From the NCBI RefSeq assembly GCF_029227915.1, contig NC_079887.1:21017650-21081649 (forward strand): DNA of 64,000 nucleotides, given 5' to 3'. A program made the translations under genes and the position numbers. Under the pieces are notes generated by a model. It did no database searches. It was not told the DNA's origin and saw only the letters and a program-made list of their open reading frames with translations. Source of the stretch: Hydractinia symbiolongicarpus. Taxonomy: Eukaryota; Cnidaria; Hydrozoa; Anthoathecata; Hydractiniidae. This document shows positions 34,250-46,411 of the stretch, one piece after another; positions within the stretch are counted from its first letter, which is position 1, and every line of letters starts with the position of its first letter.

Positions 34250-37200
34250 TACAGTATAATTAACCGCTCATACAGCTAATTGTACGATAGATATTTTTTT
34301 TACTTAAATTTCCACACATTTCTCTATAAATATCCCCATAGCCATCTATATTTATTTAGATCCACATAAAGCTGTGCTTCAATTAAAACCAAAAATAGGA
34401 ACAAGAAATGCTTGTGACAAGAAGATAATAGTGTTACTCTAGCAGTATGTCATGTTATTTAACAACACGCTATTCTGATTTCAAGAAAAAACATGAAAAA
34501 GTGAAGAACACAAAGAAGCCTGTAATAACAATTATACTGTGGCAGCGTATAGTTATACTGCGACGGTTAACTATCATGTTATTGGCTAATTATCAGTTCA
34601 CCTTAACTGCACACCTTGACTGTTTGGTGCAAGTAACAATACATTTTTGTCATGCTTCGGCAACTTTTCTGCACAAAGGTTCCTTCGGAAGTTATTTTAG
34701 TCCTATGTTTTCCAAAAGAATAGAAGTAAGAAACATGTAAGGGCGAGTTCGGGCGACTTTTTGAATTAAATTAACGACCGCACTCGCCCAGAGCATTCCC
34801 AGATGCAATTCTTTGTAATATACAATGCGGACGACAGTTGAAGAAGGCGCTTTTTCGGGCATTTTTCCGGTCTATGCGGGTATTTTCGGGTAAATACCTA
34901 AACTATAGCACTTTTTACGGCGTATGCGGTTTATCGGCACCCTTATCGATAAAATTACTTAAAGCAGGACAAAGGTGTTTTTTTGCCGTTAACTTAAGAA
35001 AAAAGGACCTCTAATCGAAGCATTATTTTGTGGAGCTAGCTAGCTGGCCAGCTTGATAGCCAGTAAAAGTAATTTTACGACTATTACAGAAGGGGTATGT
35101 CAGTACAAATTAAATGGAGATTCAACAAAGCAACAAAAATTGAGATAGCTAGCTGTTCTCACATATATCTAAAAATAATTCTTACCTAATAAAACACAAG
35201 AATTTAAAAATAATAGTATTTAGCTCCCTAGCTACATCAGTAAAGCTACTACGACAAGCAAGACCAGGAAAGAATGAACCAACAAAATGTAAGTAGCCAT
35301 GGCTGCACACGGAATGTTCTGTTTTTAATTAACTTTTTTATCGCAGTCAAATCTTTAGAGACAATAGACATCATAATGTACCTTAACATCAGAAAACAAC
35401 CTTAAAAGATACCATCCTTTTTTAAGTGAAGGCAAATATTAACGTACAGCATTAATAAAAAGTTCAAGAAATCTATCAACTGCGAAAGAAAACTTCCCAG
35501 TTATAAATTTTGATGCATTTATAATTTGCGGTCTGTGGATCAACGCCAGTAACCGTTCTAAGTTTATTACATATAAGACATAAGTATTCCTTCTACTTAC
35601 TTATTGTTAACAGGGTTAGCAACAACGTTGTTCAGAAAAAAACAAATCTTTTCTTAAAGATAAATTCACGTAGCGATATTAAACCACATTAAACGACGAC
35701 AACAAAGCTCCATATTAACATAACAAAAGGATCTCGATTAACATTTTTTACCGCGTTTAAATCTTTAGAGACAGCAAGGAAACCGAGACAAAAAAAGTTT
35801 GGCTCGACGAGTTTTTTTTTTCTTGTCTTAGTGATACCAAACACACAGGTTGTGTTACATCAGAGCCGGGTTGGATAATCGAGCAGAAGTCTCCCGCGGA
35901 GTAGAGAGTAAAATTTGTTTTAATTTATACACAACACAAACACGATATACCCGCGGTCTATTGAATGTAAAAGCTAATTAACATAGAATCTTATTTTCAA
36001 TCAAATTCAACGCTTATTCATAATGTCGTTATTTGGAAGGAATTGCAAGATTAACAATATAATGGACGTGCTTCTAGAATATTAACAAACTTATCTTTGT
36101 AATTTGGTATTTCCTTCTTTAAAAGTCAGCGAACAATCTATTTTCTTTTTTTTTCACGATATTGCGTTGACAGAAAGTGTTCGACCATAGCAGTTCTTGT
36201 AGGGTAAGTTTGAAAATAATTTTTTAACTTTCTAAATTAAACTCTCTATGTTTTTGCACCATCTGTTTCTCCGTTAAAACTACAAAATATAAAAAGACCA
36301 CTTCAATCGTTTTTACAAAAACTTGTGTTCAATGCTATAACTTACGCAGAGGAACTTTTGTTAATAATTTAATTTAACAACATCAAAAATTCGTGTGTGA
36401 TTAATCTTGAACTTTTAATACTTAACCAGGTTAAACGCATTCCACTTCTACCTTCTTTTCGTAAAGTAATGGAGTGCGCCAAAGTCTTCTGTAATGTTTT
36501 ATCAGGGGCGGATACAGATTTTTTCTTTCCTTAGGCGGATTTGCGAAGCGAAGCCAGCGCGCAATTTTTTGCGTGGCCCCAGAAGCTAAGGCCTTTTTGC
36601 AATTTCAGCCTCAAAGTTGCTTAATGGTTGCTTCATCTGTACAAATGCATCTGTAATATAACCTGAAATCTCATTGAGCAAGTAAAAAAGCAGACACAGG
36701 CGAGTTAAAAATAGCATCAAAAAGGGTAAATCAACATTACAACTATTTTTTATTTCACTCAAATAAAAAATAGTTATATCAAGGACAGAGGAGGGTTATG
36801 GTCAGTAACCGATGATGTTTTCGGAATTTTTTGTACAGATTCTTCTTGTGGAAGACGGATCTAAGTGATTGCTAAGTGTGTAGTAGAATTCAGCTTAAGT
36901 TGCTTGCCACTCTGCCAAAACTCAGCCTAGGCAGTTGCTTAGCAGTTGCTTAATTTTTGACCATATTTTAGCCTCAGTTTTGTAGCAACCAGTTGCTTAT
37001 AAAAAAAAACCCGTGTATTTGATGTAAAAAAGCTTTTAAACTTGTATTTTTTACATATTTTTAAATTAACTGAAGATGTCTTGACGTTCAAGACGAAACA
37101 TGTCTTGAACGTCAACGTAAAGAAAAAGACAAACTAAAGAAGTTTGTCTTTTTCTTTAAAATAATTTGAAAATACTTTTTAGCTGTTATTCAATAATTAC

Positions 37201-37812
37201 TATAAATACTTTAGTATAGTTTTTAACAAAACAAAATCATTCAAGAACAGATATCGTTAACTACATTATTATACATTTTTGTGTCCATCTGGATAGGGTT
37301 GTAATAAGCATATATGCTAAGTCATTTTCACCATGTTGGTAAAACCCCAAACATTTTCCATCTCTATCAGCGTGACAACTTCTTTAGTGAAAATGTGAAA
37401 AACTTTTGTCATTTCACCCATTAAATAAAACCATGCCTTTTCTTACTCAAATTGTATATAAATAGTACCATTTCCGGGAATTACTTTGATACAAGGCTAG
37501 AGATTTTAAACCAAAACATCGTTAAGTCTTCCTTCCAAAGCTAGTGTTCTCTTCCTTGGCTTTGTGGCATGTTAAAAATCGTTTGGAAAGTGTCTATTGC
37601 TAGAAGCTTTGAATCTACAAAAGTAAACATGAAAGTTGTAATGAAGTCAACAAATTGTTGTGCATTTCATCTTTACCAGCTACAAAAAGTAACCAGCTGG
37701 CTAGCTATTTAACTTATTGTGTTGTTATGTCTTGTTACCTACATAAAAAAGGAACCCAAGACAACACAAAACTGTTTTAAAATTGTTGAAAGTAACAGTT
37801 TCATCTTACATC
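34250..37812. other. No gene seen
   Basis: AT-rich DNA. 36165-36215 repeats half of the exon-like segment at 19835-19945. At 36506 the word CAGGGGCGGATACAGATTTT resembles a hAT-type end without a partner found. At 37078-37160 GACGTTCAAGAC and GTCTTGAACGTC, then two copies of AAGTTTGTCTTTTTCTTT-like words, make small inverted repeats. Confidence 0.4.
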
Positions 37813-38620
37813 ACATGCCAGGATTAAACTAATTGACAATATCCAATCGAAAATCGATGATAGAAACTATGTTTGTGGTGTATTTGTTGACCTTCAAAAG
37901 GCATTCAATACAGTCGAACATAGTATACTACTCAAAAAATTAAACCACTGAGGAATGAGGGGTGTTGTAAATAATCTATTTGAGTCATATCTTTCTGATA
38001 GATACCACCACGCCAGTCGAATGGTCTTTTGATTAAACAAGGCGTTCCTCAGGGCTTAGTTTTAGAGCTGTTACTATTTTGAATCTATATCAATGACTTA
38101 AATAAAGCTATTAAACATTCAAATGTATCCAACGTTGCAGATAATACTTGCCTATTCAAAAGTGATACGTCGTTTAAAAAAATTAACAAAAATGTTAAAA
38201 TCCTGATAAAATCAGTCTTAAATTGTTTTATTTAGGTCAAAAAAGAGGAAAGATATTGTCAAAAGTTTAAACTTTAGGCTACTAGGTTAAAAAATCATTC
38301 CCTCCAAAACAATAAAATAGCAATCATCTTGATTCTCTAATTAAGAAGCTTGCATGTACAACAAGAATGTTAGCAAAAATTTGGCACTTTGTTCAGGGAA
38401 ACTCTATTTAACATCTATTTTGCAATTTTTAATTCACATGACTGAGAAGAGAAATAAAATCTCAGCACTGCAAAACAAAGCAACGAAAATCATCAACTTT
38501 AAAACACGTAGAGATCACTTGAATCCTATATATGCCAGCTGTAACATCTTGAAATTAATTGATGTCATTAAGCTTAAAAACCTTTGTCAGTCAGGTTCTG
38601 CCGTTACCACTTGGGTTTAA
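37813..38620 (+). pseudogene. CR1/L2-type LINE reverse transcriptase relic
   Basis: Readable blocks across several frames are RIKLIDNIQSKIDD, VCGVFVDLQKAFNTVEH (RT domain A, with the catalytic-context Asp), SILLKKLNH, FESYLSDR, an IYINDLNKAIK-like block, and at the end LQNKATKIINFKTRRDH and CNILKLIDVIKLKNL. The YADD-containing segment is not readable. Stops and shifts occur throughout, so this is an old copy. Confidence 0.7.
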
Positions 38621-38639
38621 TATATTTATAACTCCTGGG

Positions 38640-39768
38640 TCACCAAGACCTGTTATGGGTGTCCATGCCCTCTACTAGCTCACGCCATTTTCGCGGTTTT
38701 TCTTCTTTTTTCATGCTAAATAAATGTAACAAAGCATTAAACATATGATTCTAAGGTATACACTTCTCGACCCTCGTGTCTTCATCAGCAGGTTATATTA
38801 TATTTATAATTATACGCTAGCTATTTATATTGTATTATATGGCTTCATTGATAAACATGTACTGTATATGAAAAAGGAGAAATATATACTTACTTACTTA
38901 CATGTTCACACTAGCTAGCACAGCAATAGAAAGCAATTGTGTATCTTGTGTACCTGAAAGCGTGGTTATTGGGTTAATGCTATGATTTTTGTTTAGTCAA
39001 AGCCTGCTTTTCTACCAAACTGCTTTTCTTTTGCAATCACAGGGGACACAGAGAGAAAATGTTTTCCAGTAACGTTTCTTCTTAGCAGCATTGCTCAACT
39101 TCATTCCGCAATCATATATTCAAAACTTCTATATACTTACTGCAAATCAATACAAAACGATCTTTAGCCCTCTTTCAGTAGAGTTATAAGCAAACTTCTT
39201 TGCTGAAGTTGAGCGAATCCATTAAACAGACCGGCTACCGCGAAGCAATAACAATAGGAAGAGTAAATTATTCACACGCACCCATCCCCTAATATGAACC
39301 TTTCTTTTACCGTAAATTTCGACGACTTCGGCGAGATTCTTCTTGACGTCATAAATCTTTTGTTTTTCTTTTGCTAAGAGGGTCCAAAAGTCCACGCTTC
39401 GGCGGCCGCCAAAGTCGACTACCGTGAAAACATAGTACTTCGGCAAACCACATCAAAGGAGAGTCGTATAGCACTGCAAAGTCATAATTATACAGAAACC
39501 ACTTTCCAAAAGTCATAAAAGAGTATCTAGTTCTTATGTTTTGAAAATAAGCAAAAAACAAACAAGATAAAAAAGTTTGACATGTCTACATGTCGCCTTG
39601 TTCTTCTGGAGAATCACATTAGTATGCGTAATTATGCACTTTACGCAAGCAATTGTATAGAAAGGAAAGTGAGCCCCCGTAAAAGCAAAAGGTTCTTTTT
39701 AGAAAAAAATGTAGTGTCTTCAGAAAGTAAATAACAAACTTAAGAAGACATTCATATCAAATTTTATC
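38640..39768. other. No gene seen
   Basis: Two overlapping minus-strand ORFs at 39222-39561 have no recognisable motif. The remainder is AT-rich with short direct words. Confidence 0.35.
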
Positions 39769-40464
39769 ATGGATCAACCAACGGTACTTAGTTTTCAGTT
39801 TGAACCAGAATTTCAGGATGATGAAGAACATTCTGAACCTGAAGAATGTTCTGATATCTCTTTGGAGGATGCGAACTTGCGAGCTAATACAGCGGAGGGA
39901 GATAGAAAAGCAGGTGTCGATGGTTGATGTACTTGTGGGCAGTGCGTTGTAATGGATACAGAAAGAGAGTGCATATGCTGTCACGAGATAGACGAAATAA
40001 AATATTTCAAATTAGACGGTTTGCTTCATTTTATTTCTATTTAAAAAACAGTGAAACAACACATGCATAAAACAACACATACAATTTAGTACCCAAACCT
40101 TTTTTAGATTGCAGATGTATCACTTAACACGATAGCTTTTCAAACATGGTGCTAGACAGGGGTGTTCTGTGGACTGCTTTGGTATCGTTATATGACAGGG
40201 AGAATGCATCTTTAACACGTAATAGGGATAACGGACCTAGCCAGTAAGTAGAGTTATATAAGAACATGTAATATTTATTATCAACAAATGAAATATATAA
40301 CTTATTTTAGATCATATCGCTACGCATGGTACAGACTCATGGTACAGACATGGTTCATCCATACTAGGTTGGAACGAGGTGTGCGTAGAGTCATTCCTGC
40401 TGGTGTCGTTGCTAATATAAGAACAGCCTTCCCTTCTGAAAGTTGTAATTACACTGGGATTTGA
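39769..40464 (+). pseudogene. P2RX7 C-terminal-domain-like gene, three exons, two nonsense codons
   Basis: Exons are 39769-40018, 40108-40243 and 40311-40464, all GT-AG and phase-consistent. An acidic N-terminus (about 50 residues) leads into a cysteine-rich module: CTCGQC, ECICCHEI and CRCIT, then VLWTALVS, SYRYAWYRL and RGVRRVIPAGVV, ending in the YTGI-like tail. This is the zinc-binding cytoplasmic domain of the P2X7 receptor, which occurs without the channel in many invertebrate proteins. A TGA (39925-39927) stands where the family has Trp before CTCG, and a TAA (40125-40127) follows CRCIT. Both break the frame, so it is dead unless these are read errors. It is convergent with the THAP-gene relic at 40584-42379. 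Confidence 0.75.
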
Positions 40465-40583
40465 GAGGGAGGATCGAATGTTCCCAAAATCGAAATGGTG
40501 TGGCAATTTGCTTCTCACGAAGACGAAAGCAACTAAAACATTCATTAGTATACGTGTAAAATATCCATGTAAATAATATACCC

Positions 40584-42379
40584 TTACAGTTTTATTCTGC
40601 TATACTTAGTTGATTGCTCAATGATAACTTCACAGTCTTCTCTCTCTGATGGTGCTACAGTCAAACTGAGCTTACGTTTGCTGCGCTTTCGCGTGGTAAC
40701 CTTTCTGTTTTCTTCCACTCGTGTGATTATATTACCGAGTATGTCAACAAGGTAATTATATTCTTTTGCGACTTTGCAGGCAATGCGAAAAATTGGTTTC
40801 ACATTGCCCTCTTTTCCAGCTTTCTAAGATGTTCTCTAAAACGATTAGTCTTCAGATTATACGTATATTGTACGGAATCAAAACAAACAAAATGCAGGCG
40901 CTGCATAAACTATCTCGCTATTAAAAATGGGCAACTATGAAACATCCACAATGCGACCCAATTCTACAATTTCTGCTAACAAAAAATACAGCTTATCATT
41001 CATGGTTGTAGTCTTGCGATTGAAACATTTACGGTATTATCATGTTCAGCATACTTTTTTTGTTATCTTTGCCAAATTTTGTCAAAAGTAAAGTAGTTTT
41101 AATTATTTGACCAATTTTGGCCTAAAATGACATTAGGTGGCAAAAATCAAAATTTATAATGTCACCATTATATTCAGAATACTTTTTTTGTTAACTGTGC
41201 CAAATTTTGTCGAAAACAAATACCAATTTTAGCCTGAAACGTTATTTAGATGACTTCCAAGTACATAGGGAGTTTAGGTACGAAGTTTAAATCTGTGACG
41301 TTGCAATTGACCATTTGTGACAGGGTTAGTTAGTTAGTCAGTTAGCAGTTGGAAACCAATACTATCCTCGCAGGCGAGATAGTAAAAAGTAAGACGTATT
41401 CGTACCTGTTCTTTATCCACATTTAAGTTATGATTCAAAATAGCTGACTGAGTACCCGCAGGAATTGGGGAGATAGCGGATTTTGACACTATGAAATACT
41501 TCCAGCAATGTGGTATAGACTAATCTAGTCATGTGGGAAAGATCAGCGACAACTTGTCTTTGAGGAACAATAGATTTGAACTTCTCATAAACTTGCGTTC
41601 CCTTCTTTAACCTCTTCTTGCGTCTAATGTCGTTGAGTTCGCCATGCTTACATTTTAGGTAATTCTTATTTCCAACGAAATATAAATGACGGTTTACAAC
41701 ATGATGCATATTGGAACAAAAACGCTCTCGTAAGTCATCCGGATCGCCATTACACGTTAAGACAGACTAGTATAAATGATTTACTGTAGCAGGGGCCCAT
41801 TCGGCCAACAGATGGAGCCCTAACACTCTGACACTGATTGAAGAAGTCTGGGTACCAATGGATCGCAAGACAACTTTTGTTTTACTAACGACAATAGGAG
41901 AATCAGTTTGTGTTTCACATGTGTTGCTAGCTTCCACTTCTTCTTCATGCACTTCCATCACTACGGCAGTTTCTATGACCTAAAATTTCAGATAACATGA
42001 AGTGTATGCTAGACATGTGACTCCTATTAACAAATACCTATAAATTACATCTTCTCTTTCTCTGCATTGGGCCCTTCGAACTGAGGCCTTTCTTTCCTAT
42101 GGTTGCTCTCAAAAACAAAATATTGTTGGGAATGCATTTTTTAACAGAATTCTCAGGATTTTTTGCGGGAATATCTGGTGTGCATTTCCCAACTTGGATC
42201 AAAGCATTTTTCTTCAAAATGTTTTGAACAAACAAAGTCCTATTTAGGTAATTTTTTTCTCCGCAAAACATTTATTCACTTTTTGCGCGTATCTTCATTT
42301 GACGGCAACTTAAAATCTGAACTTTCTCGGAATTATTAGCCGTATGATTAGTACAACCTACAGCAGCGCACCACGCCAT
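40584..42379 (-). pseudogene. THAP-type transposon gene relic
   Basis: On the minus strand the ATG at 42379 starts MAWCAAVGCTNHTANN, the first zinc ligands and spacing of a THAP domain. The frame then stops after about 35 codons. Further blocks are at 42271-42038, 41961-41767 (containing RSIGTQT), 41709-41428 (VVADLSHMTRLVYTTLL, HSVKIRYLP) and 40802-40584 (VAKEYNYLVDILGNII). The order and distances suggest an intron-containing gene that lost its middle, including any catalytic core. I relate it to THAP-linked transposon proteins of cnidarians, with moderate confidence. Terminal repeats were not found. Confidence 0.45.
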
Positions 42380-42654
42380 TTTAAGAAATATTAAAACAAA
42401 TTTTTGGAGCGTAAATGTGTTTAAATATAGCGACGGGGGTTAAATTGTATAAAGTTTTTTTAAGTTTTTACTATAAATTATTACTAGTTTAAGAAGAAAA
42501 CGAACAAACATCGCGTGAAGGCTTCTGTATTTTCTATAAAATTGCCTACGTCACAGTAAACCGATTATGCTATATCGCAATTGATCGTGTTTTGCTATAT
42601 GAAGTTGCATTTGCTTGAAGTTTTTATATGCAAATATTTATAACACATGCTATA

Positions 42655-43700
42655 TTCTTTTTAAGATAACTCTATTAATGTCACTTTGGAATGCGTGAAT
42701 ATTCACATTAATGCCCTGATTGTAAGATAGTTTGTAGTTATCTTGAGATTACAGGTGTTATTAATACAATTTATCGATATTTTTCCTAACTTAAGATAAC
42801 TCGTGTTATCTAAAGATAGCGTTATCTTCGTTTCAAACGCGTAAAATTGTAAGTAAAAATTGCAGCGGTAAAGTGTCAACTTCGTTCCCAGTGGGTTTTA
42901 AATTTTAAGCGGGAAACTTTGTCATGCTCGTTGCCATTTTGATTTAAAAATTACTAATACCCTATTCACACCTAAAGTTAAAACATGTTTTAAAGTGGTT
43001 TTATAAATCCATATATCTAGCTACCCCTTCACACAACAGTTAAACTTGTTTTAAGGAAGCCTGTTTTAATGAAATTTTGTTTTAATAAAACAATACACTT
43101 TTTTATATATATATATATGAGAAACCTGGCGAGGGTCTAGTTCTAAAGGTTGTTAAGTCTTTTCCAATTAATTGTGAGAATTGGTTAGAAACAAGTTTCT
43201 TATTTCAGAAATAGACATAGAATGTAGTAGTAAAAGTTTCTTAATTTTTAAAGATTCTACATTAAGGTTTCTTATAAACACGTTTCTTATAAAAACCAAA
43301 AAGTGTATGTTAAGACTGCTTTATTCGTGTTTTAGGATTAAGGAAGGATTAAATGCTTGGAGTAAATCGATAATTTTCAAGAAATTAACCACGTTGGCCA
43401 ATATTCCATACTTCCAACGGGCTGAAGTCTTAAACGCGTTTTTGTTTTGCGTAGATGACTGCCATATTGCACTAAGACATATGCACTAAGAAATCGGAAA
43501 TTCTCCAAGTCGTTAATGTTACCATGATCAAGAAATCTAACAATATTTCTCTGATAATTTGTTATCTTAAGATAACTCGAGTTATCTTACAGGACATTAA
43601 TGTGATTATTCACGCATTCCAAAATCACATTAATAAAGTAATCTTAATATAGCACTTCTTATCTTAAGATAACTGTATTAATGTGACTTTTGGAATGCCA
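42655..43700. repeat. Palindrome-rich inverted repeat region
   Basis: Block 42660-42760 (ATTAATGTCACTTTGGAATG, GCGTGAATATTCACATTAATG) is the inverted match of 43590-43650. Both blocks are joined to strings of ATCTTAAGAT. A perfect 20-bp palindrome AAGATAACTCGAGTTATCTT lies at 43569-43588, and a near copy is at about 42795. The arms are about 0.8 kb apart, possibly ends of a fold-back DNA element. A 102-codon ORF inside (43181-43489) has no recognised domain. Confidence 0.5.
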
Positions 43701-43832
43701 TAGCGGCAAAGTAGATTTAATTTTTTGTTGTAAACTTTCTGTTGTTTTCAGAACTCACACTCGCTTATCTAACTTCTTCAGATTTTAAGACCTGTTGCCC
43801 AAAGAATTAAAGTCAGGCGTAATTTGCAAATA

Positions 43833-43928
43833 CTAGTCGTTAGCCCGTGGAAAAATCCACGGGTTCGCCCGTCTTTTTGTACCGTACTGCGTGCGCCTCG
43901 CTACTCGTATACGGGTATTATAATATAG
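43833..43928 (-). mobile_element. Miniature Helitron, internally deleted, 96 bp
   Basis: Same termini as 17014-17151: CTAGTCGTTAGCCCGTGG hairpin end at left and GGGTATTATAATATAG at right. It lacks about 42 internal bases (the TGCGCAGCTAAGCTACC to GACAGACG part). Confidence 0.75.
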
Positions 43929-43930
43929 TT

Positions 43931-44195
43931 AAGTGGAGTGGCTGCAACGCCACTTATATAGGTGAGACGTCGCGTCATCTAAAGGTTCGGGCAAGCAAAC
44001 ACCTCGGAGTGTGTCATCTTAATATCATCTTAAAGCCTGTCACACCACATCATCTCTTGTCGATTTTAGTATACTCTCTAGGGGTAAGAACCGGTATTTG
44101 CTAGAGATTAAAGAGAGTTTGTTCATAATGCATAATGGATACTCCCCAGTTGAATAACAACATTAGATCTGCTCCATTGTATTTATACAATTAGT
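43931..44195 (+). pseudogene. GIY-YIG endonuclease fragment, Penelope-like
   Basis: VKWSGCNATYIGETSRHLKV carries the GIY-YIG-type strand (ATYIGETSRHL). It is followed, after a shift, by FSILSRGKNRYLLEIKESLF and a last block QLNNNIRSAPLYLY. This order matches the C-terminal nuclease of Penelope-like retroelements. The reverse transcriptase is missing. It abuts a Helitron on its left. Confidence 0.65.
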
Positions 44196-44668
44196 ATTTA
44201 ATTTGTAACTATTAACTGTTAAACTTGTATATATTTAGGAGAACTTTGTACGTCTTTGATTGCTTGAAAATGGGTGTGTGAAACACCCGGAACGTCACAA
44301 ATAATGTAGTGTTTTTTGTTGTCAATTTACTAGCGCGATGATTCTTCATCATTGTATTTGATGTAATTATATTCTCTTAGTTGCAATCAATTCTATATTA
44401 AATGTACTGTTTTAGTAAAATGATTATTACGGTGAATGTTATTTAACTTTTTGCTTGTCCACCATGTTTCAGATTTGATTGTCAAATGTGATGTGATCAA
44501 ACAAGTCGTTGTTGCGTGTAAAACATTTATTTAAATTTTTTTTTGTGATGTCTTAGAATTTACAAACTGTATTCATTTTCCTATATCAATAAGGTGTGAC
44601 ACAAAGAAAACAAAAATGATTTTTATAACTTTTTTTTATTTGTTTAGGTGACTCAATTGCAACCAGCC

Positions 44669-45598
44669 ATGCTGCAAAAAAAAATTTTTTTTGCAATATT
44701 TTTATTCACCGTAACCTTGATTATATTCACATCCAATTTTTACAAAAATCAAACAGGGATATCTCTGTTGAATCGCACAATGGATCACACGCAATTATTT
44801 TCACTTATTGTTGGTAAAAAAATAGAAATAAGAGTCAATATAAGCTTGGTTCTTTCCTATTCCATATTTGGTAAAGATTCGGCAAGAAAATGGGGATATC
44901 TCATTGGAATGGTTGCTAAAGAAGCAAAGAAAAGTAATTTATACCATGACTGGACAGTTCGAATTTACCACGATAAATCTCTTAGCAAAGAATATATCAA
45001 AAATCATACTTCTAAATTTGACAATCTAAAATTTTATGATGTTTCAAGAACATCATTGTACGGAGACATAACGTCAATCAATGGTAGAGTATGGAGATTC
45101 TTACCATTGGCGGATGATACTGTAGATATTGTGTGCATAAGAGATCTAGACTCACCGATCATAAAAAGAGAAGAAGATGCAGTAAACGAATGGTTGAAAA
45201 GTGGTCACATCATGCATGTCATGCGAGATCATTATTGGCATACAACTGAAATTTTAGCGGGTTTATGGGGTTTTCGAAGTGCTATGGACAGAACATTGGC
45301 ACACAAAATCGTCAATCTGGTTTTGCTTAATGCTGAGAGAAGAACTGAAAATCATGAAGCTACAAAATTGAACGACCAAATAGTATTAGCTGGACATATT
45401 TGGCCACTAGTGAAACCGTATACCTTACAACACGATTCGTACCTTTGTACGAGATATATTGATACTGTACCGTTTCCAACAAAAAGATATGATGATTTTT
45501 TGTTTGTTGGATGTATTCGACCTTGTAACGTAACTGAAAGAGTCCCATGTGATGTAAAATGTCGACCTACAGATCATAAAGATTGGACATATTGTTGA
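44669..45598 (+). CDS. Type II membrane glycosyltransferase-like protein, paralogue 2a
   Basis: 309 residues from the ATG at 44669; an upstream in-frame GTG is not a likely start, since an acceptor AG ends at 44647. Membrane anchor at about 6-21, short stalk with NQT, NRT and NIS sequons, then the same lumenal domain as paralogue 1: VLSYSIFGKDS, WGYLIGMVAKEAK, VWRFLPLADD, RDLDS at 158-162, HVMRDHYWH, GLWGF, and the Cys-rich end. The catalytic region is far more similar to 25401-26342 than the stalk and anchor are, as expected when only the lumenal enzyme is constrained. Expected role: sugar transfer in Golgi or ER lumen; donor and acceptor unknown. Confidence 0.8.
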   Translation: MLQKKIFFAIFLFTVTLIIFTSNFYKNQTGISLLNRTMDHTQLFSLIVGKKIEIRVNISLVLSYSIFGKDSARKWGYLIGMVAKEAKKSNLYHDWTVRIYHDKSLSKEYIKNHTSKFDNLKFYDVSRTSLYGDITSINGRVWRFLPLADDTVDIVCIRDLDSPIIKREEDAVNEWLKSGHIMHVMRDHYWHTTEILAGLWGFRSAMDRTLAHKIVNLVLLNAERRTENHEATKLNDQIVLAGHIWPLVKPYTLQHDSYLCTRYIDTVPFPTKRYDDFLFVGCIRPCNVTERVPCDVKCRPTDHKDWTYC

Positions 45599-46252
45599 GT
45601 ATTCAAATTTTCTAAAGGTTGTTTGTTTTTAACAGTTAAACATCTTTTGTTTGTCTCGAAATTAAGAAATTTGTATGGAACGTGGAAGGAAAAACCTGAG
45701 TTTTTAGTCTTTTTTGTCTTCAATTATTAACTGATATATTTCTGTAGCTGTTAATATAAAATGTCGACCAAAAAACATTACAGATTGGACATTTTCCTAA
45801 GCACATCAATTTTCAAGGGGCTTTCTGTTATTAAAAGTGTTAAACATACCGACAGTACTTCTCACTTAAGACGTTTGTATGGAGTATAACAAGGAAACCT
45901 TGACATTTCTTTTGTAAATATTAACAATTTTGTAATGTTTAAACCGTAGTTTAACACCAAGGTTTAAACCAACATTGCTAAGTCGTTCTGAATGCATCGG
46001 TAATTACTTCAAATGACCATCAGCAAGGTTCTTATTCTTATTCATCATCAAATTACCTAATTTCGTAAATATTTTGTTCGTGAAGTGCCTCAATTCCGAG
46101 CTGAAGGTTACGGTCAAACCCTTTATATAGCTTCCTAAAAATAGCCTTGTTTTTGTTTTCAAAATTTCTTCAAATCTAAATAAATCCAACCAGAATATTA
46201 TATTGCTCTAAAAACTTCATTTACATCAAAATCAATTAATATTCTATCTGAA

Positions 46253-46411
46253 CTAGTCGTTGCCCGTGGAAAAATCCACCGGTTCACCAGTTTATATTTA
46301 CCCGCCGCAACAAAGTGGATAAAAATATCTCGCATTTGATATTCGTGTTTCCGTAACATCATTTTCTAACTCAGCGGGGGGGGGGGGACAGACGACGGCT
46401 ATTATTATAGA
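46253..46411 (-). mobile_element. Helitron-like element in duplication unit 1, 159 bp
   Basis: Left edge CTAGTCGTTGCCCGTGG with AAAAATCCACCGG (hairpin with one lost G and one mismatch), right edge GGCTATTATTATAGA. A 12-G run lies inside. It was present before the duplication, because both units carry it at the same place. Confidence 0.7.

Noticed and set aside
44648-44668. GTG at 44648 (and 46893) as start of the glycosyltransferase-like proteins
   Set aside because: The G of this codon directly follows a splice acceptor, and nuclear genes rarely start at GTG; the ATG 21 nt later aligns with the start of paralogue 1.
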